Position numbers and translations under genes: made by a program | NCBI GenBank assembly: GCA_949130485.1 | Contig: OX422192.1 | Span: forward strand, 4,782,085-4,846,084 | Source: Agelas oroides | Lineage: Eukaryota > Porifera > Demospongiae > Agelasida > Agelasidae | DNA length: 64,000 nt | Reading direction: 5' to 3' | In this document: piece after piece, positions 10,655 through 19,572 of the stretch | Position numbering within the stretch: position 1 is the first letter of the stretch | Layout: each line of letters opens with the position of its first letter | Notes under the pieces: model-generated | The model's input: only the letters and a program-made list of their open reading frames with translations | What the model was told of the DNA's origin: nothing | Database searches by the model: none

Positions 10655-11750
10655 CAGTCGAACCTCCGAACAAAGGACACTTTGGGAACGGGTTTCTTGT
10701 CCTTTGTTCGGAGGTTGTCCCTATCTCGGAGGTTCAATTGTATAATCCTCAAATAATCTTTTAATAATAATATATGTGAATAAAATGAAAATGGACTTGA
10801 AATCCCATGCATATATCATCTTCATGGACCCAAGCCTTACATAAATAAAGTGAAGGAATTGAACTCCTTATTAACAGCATCTGGACTTGTATAGGCCCTA
10901 CACATCTAGACTAAATCTTAAAAACTTCTTGACAGCAACGTACTTATTTACTGTGTGAAAGTGGAAGTTTAGATGTCTACATGCATACTAGCCTTGTTCC
11001 CAGGCTCTTGTGCGTGCGTTCATGCGTATGCGTGCGTGTCAAAGTCCTCAAAATGTGTAGGTGTGGTACAATTTTGTAGGTGTGGTTTCCTGGGTGTTCG
11101 TTATTTAGAGGCAACTTTGTATTGAGTCCGCTGTCCGGGATCGAGAAGCGTCCGCCTCTCGGAGGTTACTTACGTATTAGTGCTATAGTAATTTCTAGGG
11201 ATGAGGCTATTATGCTCAAAAATTCACCCTTTATGCTATGCTAGAATGCTTCAAACTATGTCCGATTATGCTCTTGGTGTGTCCCTATTATGCTCTTGGT
11301 GTGTCCCTATTATGCTCATGAAGCAAGTTAATCAATTAATAGAATTTAGTTAAAACTGCACTCCCAAGATGCTCACACCAACAAAATTAGCGCTGTTGAT
11401 CCACCCTTTAGAGTGTAGTGCTACTTAGCTGCTTTTATCATGATCTTTGTCAAAACAAGCTTCACCACAAAGGAGGAGTCAGACATGAAACATCCCTTAT
11501 GAATAGAAAGGCACACCTCTAACAGCTTAATACCCATGCGTGCGGCGGAAGCACCTTGCGCGCTCATTTCCGCTCAATGTTGCCTTCCGATTATTCCCGA
11601 TTATGCTCGCTCCGCAGAGCTACCGATTATTCCGGAAACTATGCCAGCATATTAGCCGCATCCCTAGTAATTTCAATCCGTAACACAGCGTTTGTCCGCT
11701 GTAGAGAGGTTGTCCGCTTCTCGGAGGGTCCGTTATGGGAGGTTTGACTG
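10655..11750. mobile_element. pogo-type MITE, TA target duplication
   Basis: The ends are CAGTCGAACCTCC and GGAGGTTTGACTG, flanked on both sides by TA. CAGT ends with a TA target are typical of pogo/Tigger relatives. The left end continues as a hairpin (GGACACTTTGGGAACGGG..). There is no transposase inside. The middle is occupied by a later hAT MITE (11196-11666). Confidence 0.8.
11196..11666. mobile_element. hAT-type MITE with 8-bp target duplication
   Basis: The ends TAGGGATGAGGCT and AGCCGCATCCCTA are flanked by the perfect 8-bp duplication GTAATTTC (11188-11195 and 11667-11674). Internal short repeats of TTATGCTC are visible. The terminal sequence and 8-bp duplication fit the hAT superfamily. 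It is inserted in the pogo MITE. Confidence 0.88.
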
Positions 11751-12449
11751 TATTTGTTTTGTGCATTCCGTACTCTTTTAAATATTTCTGTATATATAGT
11801 GTGTCCGTTGAATAAAGAGTCAGTCCCTCCAAGTCTCCCTGGTAGTCTAAAGTGCGCAAACACTATAACCCACTATGCAAGGGGCTAACCAGGGGCCATC
11901 CATGGCATAGCAGATCCTGTGGTAAGGTAAGGGGCCCTAATTTCGGGACACCTTTCGAATTTTAGCTTACTAACAAATAGCACTTCGCTACCTAGGGAGT
12001 ACAATAGATATGTACGTATACCTTGGGCATCGTACTTTCTGCTTTCCAAGTTTGAAGTTCTATTTCCAAAGAATGCGCGAGAACGTGGCGACTTTGTTCA
12101 CGTGATTCAGGTATTCCAATTTCGGGGGGTGGTGCCTAATTCGGGACACTTCCGTAAACTTGAAAATTCCGCACCATACAGCGTGTTCTGAAGTCTGAAA
12201 GGTTGAAAACAATTTCTAGGACTCATTAACAGTTTGGAGACACGCACTTGAGTATAAAAAATGGAAGAAAGAATGGTACAAAAGTGTATGCTTGCTGGAG
12301 TTTATATGAAAGATTATAACAGCAGCCAAAAGGGGTAAGTATATGAAAGATTATTGGATAGATGCTAGAATTTAGAAAGTATGTAAGAGCCAGTGATAGA
12401 CGATAATTATGCTCAGGCTGTTGAAAAGGTTATGATAGTGCATGAAAGT

Positions 12450-13761
12450 TTACTGATCTTCATCTTCATCTTTGCAGGCTGGACAGATCCACCTCAATTT
12501 TGGATCAGGCATATCAAGGTGACATACACACCAGTAGTGGTACCATCGCCAACAACCCCTTTCATCACATCCAATCCACCCTTCCTGTGCCTCTTCGTCA
12601 TCATCATCGTAGTTACCTCTACATACCTGACATATGTTATCATCCTCATCTTCTCCACATTTTCTTCCTGTCTGCCTTCCTCTTGTCTGCCGTCGTCTTG
12701 CCTGCCTTCCTCTTCCCTGACCTTTGCCTCTTGCTTTCCTGCGAGTTGAACCTTTCTTGGCTGCCTGCTCCTTTTTCTCCTCCTCTTGCTTTCGGATCCG
12801 TTCAATGACCTCCTCTTCGGTCAATGCCTCTCCATAGTGTGATGGCTTTGTCCGACCCTTTGCTCCTGAAGATACTGTAACAGTACCTTGCGAAATGAAC
12901 AAGTTCCCAAAGAACTGAGCAATGTGGATTGTGACAGGAGTTGGTGGTTGTTGCTGTAAGTGCATTGCAGACTGAGGAGGAGACTGTGACTGAGTTGATT
13001 GTGTCTGTGAAGGAGTTTGAAATGGAATGGATACCTTGAGTTTTGATGCTGGAATGGCATCTCGAGAGAGAGGGTGAAGTCCAGCACCTCTAAAACCACC
13101 TATCAGGTGCTCTGGAAGTAGCACACGGGGCCACATTTTTGCAACAAGTGACGGAAAAATACGTTTATCAACTTTTGCTGCCATGGTCTCCAGCTTGAAC
13201 TCCTTCAGAATCTGAGACCACACCAGCTTTAGAGGGCCAAAGACACCAACATCGAGAGGCTGCAACAGGTGGGTTGTATGTGGAGGGAAAGTGTAGAGGA
13301 CAATTCCTTGGTCTCGTGCTTCCTCCACCAGACCAAGAGTAGTGTGTGATTGGTGGCCGTCAAGAAATAGCACAACAGGTATGTCGCATGCCCTCCACAG
13401 CGGGGAGGAAAACTTTGCGGAACCATTCAAAGAAGTTGGCACCCTTCATCCACCCTGAGTCTGACATTGAGTACCGAGTATCCTGGGGGCCACCTTCAGT
13501 GTGAGCAGTCATCAAGTTCTTTCCTTTGTACACAATGTATGGGGGTAGCTTCTCACCAATTGCTGATCCACATGCCAGGATTGTTATATTCTCTCTGCCA
13601 CTACCCCCCCCCCCCGTCTCATGCACATTTTTCTCTCCTCTTCTTGTTAAAATCTTCCGGGATGCAACCGCTGTGCATATCCCAGTCTCATCACAGTTCC
13701 ATATGCGTCTCCCTCTTTCACTGTAAGACATTTCGTTCAGCCTCAGCTTCTCAAATAGCTC
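12450..13761 (-). pseudogene. pogo-like transposase, exon 2: DDE domain plus PHD finger, frameshifted
   Basis: The acceptor TATATATAG|GAG at 13761 joins in phase to exon 1. The DDE_1 catalytic aspartates are visible: IWNCDETG, VVLFLDGHQSH and LQPLDVGVFG. Past a Gln/Pro-rich stretch and a Lys/Arg/Gly-rich basic region, the protein ends in a PHD-type zinc finger: CQVC, then WIGCDERGC, HYWC and CPAC. A PHD finger in other proteins reads the histone H3 tail, so it may guide integration or chromatin access; that is inference. A one-base insertion near 13378 breaks the frame between the second strand and the second Asp. Repaired length would be about 589 residues over both exons. Confidence 0.85.
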
Positions 13762-14085
13762 CTATATATATATGGGAATTAGTCAATGTTTGATTATCTT
13801 GCATTTTGTTTTGTTTTGCTCATGCATTGTATGTCTTGTACATTCTGCAATTCACACTACGTATCTTGTTAAAATCTTCCGGGATGCAACCGCTGTGCAT
13901 ATCCCAGTCTCATCACAGTTCCATATGCGTCTCCCTCTTTCACTGTAAGACATTTCGTTCAGCCTCAGCTTCTCAAATAGCTCCTATATATATATGGGAA
14001 TTAGTCAATGTTTGATTATCTTGCATTTTGTTTTGTTTTGCTCATGCATTGTATGTCTTGTACATTCTGCAATTCACACTACGTA
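13642..14085. repeat. 222-bp tandem duplication inside the pogo element
   Basis: 13642-13863 is repeated almost exactly at 13864-14085. The unit comprises the 5' end of transposase exon 2, its acceptor and part of the intron. The upstream copy could act as a decoy acceptor on the minus strand. Confidence 0.93.
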
Positions 14086-14141
14086 TCACAGTTTGTTGCG
14101 TATGTATGTGTTTGCATTGATTATTGTCCCTTTATACCCGA

Positions 14142-14204
14142 ATGACGACTATAGTCGTCATGAATATAGGTACGTTAATTCCGAATGACGACTATAGTCG
14201 TCAT
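14142..14204. repeat. Two copies of a perfect 20-bp palindrome
   Basis: ATGACGACTATAGTCGTCAT occurs at 14142-14161 and again at 14185-14204, 43 bp apart. Each equals its own reverse complement. They lie in the intron of the pogo transposase. Confidence 0.95.
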
Positions 14205-14755
14205 GGCCACTATCGAGCGGTTAGCGCTCTATACCCCGCGGCTACGTAGTATATAGTTAGTATGTGCCGCAGGAAGTCAAATAAAGCATAATTAGCTGGG
14301 CCATCCTATAGGGACTTTCCCCGGAAATCGCGTTCGAAGTTTACCGTTCGATCATGTTATACTTAGTACTGCCACAGAACAGCTGGTTTCCCACGCGCTA
14401 CTGGCCCTACCGAATTTGTTCTCGCTAATCATCTAAACAACAGTGAAAACGTACCTTCGCTGGAAGTTTTGCCACGGATTTCCAGTCATTTTCCAATACG
14501 TAGCGAATACCCGCGCTTCCACCGCTGTATCTTATTCGGACTTCACTGCCAACTCGTATGACTACTTCCCGAGTAAAGCAGGTTTGTTTTCAACCAAACT
14601 AAGCCTAACTACCGATTGTTGAACTCTGCTAGTTCACAAGATATAACGCAATGAATCAACATAGTACAAAATCGCCATTTTTTATCTTGCTTCTCTCGTA
14701 ATCACGTGTTTATTGTGCGCATGCGCATCGGGTGTAAAGGGTTATTGTGTATGTA

Positions 14756-15457
14756 GAGGAAACGATCAATATTCGGACACCAGCCATAATCGGACGCTCG
14801 TACACGGAGACTAAGCCACGCAGATACTCTGTTATGCCACGGAAAGGAAGGCGGAGTCCACCGTATCCGGCGACTGAAAAATGGAGCTCGAGCGTCAATT
14901 CCCGCTAGCGCTAGGGGGATTAGCGTAACAGTCCGAAAATTTTGATAATCGGCAAAAAAAAAGAGTATTTTCGGACACCGCTTCCTGTTCCCTCCCTGAA
15001 GCAACTCTCGGCAAGATTTCTGCACTGTTGGAAAGCTGCAAGACCCTGCTGCTTCACGCCTGATCTTCGTCACCGTAACTGCCTTGGGCGCTGAGGGGAG
15101 CTGCCGAAGATTGAGTAGGTTGCTCCATCAATGATCGGACAGTGGATTTACGTATTTTTTCGCTGTGGAAACACCCAACTACGAAATAGGCCAACAATGC
15201 TGGTATCATTGGAATCTACAGGTCTTTACCAACGTAACGGTGCAAGTCTCATCTTTATACGTTGTGTGGTTCTCGAGATACAATTGTTTCCCGCCTTCAT
15301 ACGGGCCTAGTTACAGGAAACTGAATTTCTGAAGTACATGAATCAAGAACGGTGGACTCCGCCTTCCTTTCCGTGGCATAACAGAGTATCTGCGTGGCTT
15401 AGTCCCCGTGTACGAGAGTCCGATTATGGCTGGTGTCCGAATATTGATCGTTTCCTC
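14756..15457. mobile_element. Nested TA-type MITE with about 108-bp inverted ends
   Basis: GAGGAAACGATCAATATTCG begins the left arm (14756-14863) and its complement closes the right arm (15352-15457), with TA on both sides. The terminal word relates it to the foldback family at 831-2126. It is inserted 10 bp inside the pogo intron, so it leaves the exon 1 donor intact. Confidence 0.88.
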
Positions 15458-15467
15458 TATAATGTAC

Positions 15468-15926
15468 CTGCAGGTTGTGAAAGTAAATGTCCATCACTTC
15501 GGGAGTAGATGCCTCAGCCCTGCTTGTTGGAAAATGCTGTGGTTTCCTTTCGGACAGTGATGGCCACCGGTTGAGGAACCCCCGCCACCACTTCTTCCCA
15601 GGGACTCCATCTTTGAAAGGGTTCTCTCTCCCTTGTGATTTGAGGTAGTCCCTAACTACCCTACCCACTATGATTCGGTCAACCCCAAACCCAGATTGAG
15701 CCAGCAATTGGCAAGAACGCACAATACCTCGTTCTTCCTTTTCACTTAGCACTGTAGGTCTACCTGCTCCTACCTTCATATCTTCATTTAAGACATGCCT
15801 ATGCACGGTACTCTTAGGTAGGCCATATCGCTCTCCTGCCACCCTCAGACTCAACTGGTTTGTTTTGACTGCTTCCTGGGCTGCTGCTACCCTCTGTTGT
15901 CTCTCTTCTGTAGGCTTAGCTGCCAT
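15468..15926 (-). CDS. pogo-like transposase, exon 1 (DNA-binding half)
   Basis: The ATG at 15926 opens a frame of 153 codons ending at a CAG|GTACAT donor (15468). It begins with a pipsqueak-like helix-turn-helix (QLSLRVAGERYGLPKSTVHRH), followed by a CENP-B/Tc5-type second DNA-binding helix region (KKWWRGFLNRWPSLSERKPQ). It ends in YFHNLQ, which continues in phase 0 into exon 2 at 13761. In this family these domains bind the terminal inverted repeats. The intron of about 1.7 kb contains the nested MITE and the duplicated segment. Confidence 0.88.
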
Positions 15927-16158
15927 TGCGCCGAACAGTAATTTGATTTTCGCGCGAAAATCCCTCCAGGTTACGTAAGAGGCTTAATGATGACGTAATA
16001 TTTACAAAATGGGCGGAGCTGGCATACCGAAAATTGATGTGAAAGCTGCCGTCAAAGGTGCTCTGTGCGTGTGCTAAAAACTGTATGACTACAGCTAAGC
16101 GCGGCCTGGAAAAACAGCGAAAAGCTGTAAGTGTCCCGAATTAGGACCCCTTACCTTA

Positions 16159-16819
16159 CATAGAGTGAATCTCAAACACAGGATGGGCTGTACCTCTGAG
16201 ACTTGCTGCTGCTTTGAAACTCTTCAATTTGGTGTATGCATGCTTACTAGAATGGCCAATGCATAAAGTTCACTGGTGCAGGGCTTGCTTTATTATCACT
16301 TCTTGCTTATTGAAGTATGTGATGTTTATTACATGAATGTAACACCATCACTTCCCCTCTGAGCTTTTGCTATAGCTAGATCACACGTTCAGCACTGTTC
16401 AGGTGCAGCAACAGAAACAAACATCATTATCAGGGTGGAGTCCTGAAAATCCATGTACGTATATATATACTTGCATCAAGTTTGCCTATGTTTTCCTCTA
16501 CAGTATCCTCTGGAGATTGTCAGGTAGTCTCTACTCTCTCTCAGAGTCCGGCATACGTGTCAGTCTGGCCTACAAAACTATGTTTTTTTTTTGTTGTTGT
16601 TGTTGCAATATTGGAATATTTTTGTAATTGTATCACCAATTGCACTCATCACAGTATTGACCGGAAACAGAAGTTTGTCTTCCGGGAACTTGTAAACACG
16701 TTTATGTAACTGAGCTAAGTGGCTCCTGCATGCATTTCCAGTCATGGTGTGCTTTTGAAACAATATATCTGACTTGCAAAAATCGATGCACTAGTTCATT
16801 CGAGGCTAAAAAAAACTAA
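16159..16819. other. No gene seen
   Basis: Non-coding sequence with a short GTT repeat near 16590. It is downstream of locus 1 and may include its distal 3' flank. Confidence 0.35.
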
Positions 16820-16951
16820 CTTGTCCCCAGACCAGCTAATGTGGCCTAGTCTCGCGTAGCCAGACTCTCGCCGGAAAAGGAGAGTGGGCAGTTCACCAGA
16901 CTCACCCTTCTGGTGAGACTCTGGCTACGCAAGACTAAACCTGGGAACAAG
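16820..16951. mobile_element. Hairpin MITE split by a second MITE, 3' of locus 1
   Basis: CTTGTCCCCAGACCAGCTAA..GTGGCC and AACCTGGGAACAAG are the two halves of a hairpin that survives uninterrupted at 54264-54300, beside the paralogous gene. Between the halves sits an 87-bp foldback (16849-16935, ends GTCTCGCGTAGCCAGAC) flanked by TA. Confidence 0.8.
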
Positions 16952-16953
16952 AT

Positions 16954-18689
16954 CAGGGCCGTAGGAGCAGGTCCGGCAGGTCCGGCGGCCGCCGGACCAA
17001 TATTCGGCCAACCAACCCGCGCAAAAATGCCGTATGAGCTTCGGCGGGTTGTTCAATTCTTACTCCAAGAGTAGCTACGCTAGCAGGGAGCTCGGATGAC
17101 AGCTGTCATCCACAAAATTTCTGTTGGGGCTGGAGGCAAGCACGCTTTGTCGCCTGAAGAAAGTCCCCGTCGAAGCGTAAGTTCTGGCATAGATGATATA
17201 GTACGCCCGTACTGTATTATCTATGATTTTGGGAAACTACGCTCACAATAGATCGTGAATACGCGTGCCATTATACCGTGCGGCGAAGACAATAAAGAAC
17301 GCATACAGTAATGCCTCATTCTCGAGCGTAACTGCTGCAACCGAATCGTTGACTCAGCGACAACGGCTTCAAAACGGTCTAAAAAGTAATTTGAGAGCAG
17401 CAACATTCTAGGGGTGGTATACCGGGCCGCGGGTGGGCGTGCCCCAGAACATTATGCGCGCGCTTTGCGCTGTAATACGGCCGGACTGTCACGGAAATTT
17501 TGGTCCGGCGGAAAAATTGGTCCGGGGGACCAAAATTTCTGGAATATCGGTCCGGGCGGACCATTTTTTCCTGAAAATTTTGGCCCCCCTGTGAAAATAA
17601 TGGTCCGACCTGCACCACAAGCGAATTCCGCTTGCTGCTGTCTTGTGCGCTTGATAGAGCTAGACTACTACACTATGGCGGATAGCTGCAACTAACCTGC
17701 ATTGTAATAGCGAGTTTATCTGCATGTTTTGTTGTCATAGGCTAGCCTAGGCCTATACGACTACCGTCAAAAGCCTCGTATTTCACCATCAGTCAAGCAC
17801 GCAAATGACAGCACCTCGTGACTTACAGAAACTAGTTGGTAGCCGCAAGAAAGCATTTTCGCCTTCGTATACCCGGTGATTATCCTCTACATTCATGGAG
17901 TTGATGGTAATTCAACTGAAAAACGACTGTATCTTTCGATGATACGGAAATATATCGGACGGTCATGCTCACTTTGTACAGATATTATACTTAAATTGTT
18001 AACTAACTTGTTAGCAATAACAATGCCATACTAAGGGGGGACCAAAATCTTCAAGGTAGCACCGTTTTGGCTGGATGCTTCTGGGGGGACCAAAATTTTC
18101 AGGGTAGGACCAATTTTACCAGAATATATGGTCCGGGGGACCTTTTTTTTCAGCAGAAATAGCGAGTTTATCTGCATGTTTTGTTGTCATAGGCTAGCCT
18201 AGGCCTATACGACTACCGTCAAAAGCCTCGTATTTCGCCATCAGTCAAGCACGCAAATGACAGCACCTCGTGACTTACAGAAACTAGTTGGTAGCCGCAA
18301 GAAAGCATTTTCGCCTTCGTATACCCGGTGATTATCCTCTACATTCATGGAGTTGATGGTAATTCAACTGACAAACGACTGTATCTTTCGATGATGCGGA
18401 AATATATCGGACGGTCATGCTCACTTTGTACAGATATTATACTTAAATTGTTAACTAACTTGTTAGCAATAACAATGCCATACTAAGGGGGAACCAAAAT
18501 CTTCAAGGTAGCACCGTTTTGGCTGGATGCTTCTGGGGGGACCAAAATTTTCAGGGTAGGACCAATTTTACCAGAATATATGGTCCGGGGGACCTTTTTT
18601 TTCAGCAGAAATTTTGGTCCCTGGACCAATTTTTCCAGGACCAAAATTCCAGTGACAGGACCATTTCAAATTTGCTTCCTACGGGCCTG
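16954..18689. mobile_element. hAT-like element, 5-bp target duplication AAGAT
   Basis: The ends are CAGGGCCGTAGGA and TCCTACGGGCCTG, with AAGAT at 16949-16953 and 18690-18694. The second AAGAT overlaps the last base of the locus 1 stop codon. The interior is rich in GGTCCGGGGGACCAAAATTT words and contains a 452-bp tandem duplication, with no transposase. The paralogous site at 54300 lacks it, proving insertion. The 5-bp duplication matches the hAT5-type subgroup (established family knowledge); the assignment is by ends only. Confidence 0.82.
17706..18609. repeat. 452-bp tandem duplication
   Basis: 17706-18157 and 18158-18609 are nearly identical, with only a handful of substitutions visible. 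The unit spans unique sequence plus a GGGGGGACCAAAATTTTCAG motif. It lies wholly inside the hAT-like element. Confidence 0.95.
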
Positions 18690-18693
18690 AAGA

Positions 18694-19572
18694 TTACAAC
18701 ACGTCCTTTACAGCTACCACATCTATTCGGCTAGTCCAGTTGCCATTGCGATCTCGTCCTCCAGCAACAAGAATCTCCCCACTGGGTAACAGACAGCAGG
18801 CACAAAATGATCTTTCAGTAGGTAAGTCTCCCACTTTGTCCCATGCGTTCTTCTCCAGGTCGTAGATGTGGATGGCTGAGCTTCTTTGTGCGTCATGGCT
18901 TCCTCCCACTGCACACAGAGATTCGCGGAGAGCGATGGCGGCTGAGTTTTCCAGTGGGGCGTCGGGGAGGGTGCGCCACTGTGCGGGTGGCTTGCAAGTT
19001 AGTGTAAGGGCTGGGAGGTACAAGCTGAGTACTTTCTTGCCCAGCGTACCTCCTAGGAGATACAACGTGCCGTGTATAATGGCGGCTGACATTTCACGGC
19101 AGCTCACGGGGAGTGGCGTGGCTGAGAGCCACTGGCTATGGGGGTAAGACGTGTCAAGGATTTCCACTGCAGCTGTGTCAGTGTCACTAGTATCACCGCC
19201 ACCTGCCACCACCAGAAGTTGGTGGTAAGTGGATACAGCTGGCGAGCAACGTGGTGTGTTCATTGGAGGGTAAGGTTGTTTCCAGTTCGTCTGTGAGATA
19301 GAGAACACAGCTACTGTGTTGACCGGCTTGTGAGTCGACTGATCAACACCACCAACCAGTGTAAGCTGACTGCTCACTGCTGTCATGGTGAAACACCAGC
19401 ATTGATATTGTGCTAGTTTACTCCACAGTTGAGTGTGTGGGTCATATCTGTGTATGGCCCTGCAGTTCAGTGCTCTGAGATATAAGTTGTCATGAATAAC
19501 TATTAACTGGGGGAAAGATACTGTTGGCATGTCTGGCAGGTTCCTCCATGTTAGCTCACTGAGGGGGTGTGC
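18694..19572 (-). CDS. Locus 1 (CARD-SH2-kelch), exon 4: kelch propeller
   Basis: The last exon is 293 codons including the TAA at 18694-18696, with an acceptor TTTCAG|GCA at 19572 in phase 0. It encodes a kelch-repeat beta-propeller of about five to six blades. The paired glycines recur in LVGGVD, VVAGGGD, LLGGTLG, CAVGGSHD and LVAGGRD, each followed by conserved aromatic and aliphatic positions. Kelch propellers bind partner proteins, so this is probably the recognition end of the protein (residues about 305-596). The exon is intact and has a close paralogue of identical ancestral length at 54302-55179. A transposon abuts the stop, so the 3' UTR must come from inserted DNA. Confidence 0.87.
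   Translation of the reverse strand, partial: AHPLSELTWRNLPDMPTVSFPQLIVIHDNLYLRALNCRAIHRYDPHTQLWSKLAQYQCWCFTMTAVSSQLTLVGGVDQSTHKPVNTVAVFSISQTNWKQPYPPMNTPRCSPAVSTYHQLLVVAGGGDTSDTDTAAVEILDTSYPHSQWLSATPLPVSCREMSAAIIHGTLYLLGGTLGKKVLSLYLPALTLTCKPPAQWRTLPDAPLENSAAIALRESLCAVGGSHDAQRSSAIHIYDLEKNAWDKVGDLPTERSFCACCLLPSGEILVAGGRDRNGNWTSRIDVVAVKDVL

Larger units (their letters stand above)
10605..11867 (+). mobile_element. Probable 3' LTR of the gypsy remnant, split by a MITE
   Basis: A purine tract (AAAGGGGGAAAATA) precedes TGTAGTGTCTTGAG at 10605, the usual junction of polypurine tract and LTR. After removal of the TA-flanked MITE (10655-11750), the sequence continues to an AATAAA at about 11812 and ends near ACACTATA at 11867. 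That gives an LTR of about 165 bp. The 3' boundary is inferred, since no 5' LTR is present for comparison. Confidence 0.45.
11923..16158 (-). mobile_element. Complete pogo-like DNA transposon
   Basis: Terminal inverted repeats at 11923-11951 and 16131-16158 share TAAGGTAAGGGG, then YCCTAATTTCGGGACAC. The left outer bases and the right end both read TA, the pogo target. An additional internal copy of the end word (CTAATTCGGGACACTT) lies at about 12137-12152. The element carries one two-exon transposase gene on the minus strand, a 222-bp internal tandem duplication and a 702-bp nested MITE in its intron. The single-base frame error in the transposase suggests it is no longer autonomous. Confidence 0.9.

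Noticed and set aside
12393-12808. Plus-strand hydrophobic frames
   Set aside because: They are antisense shadows of the PHD and basic regions of the pogo transposase.
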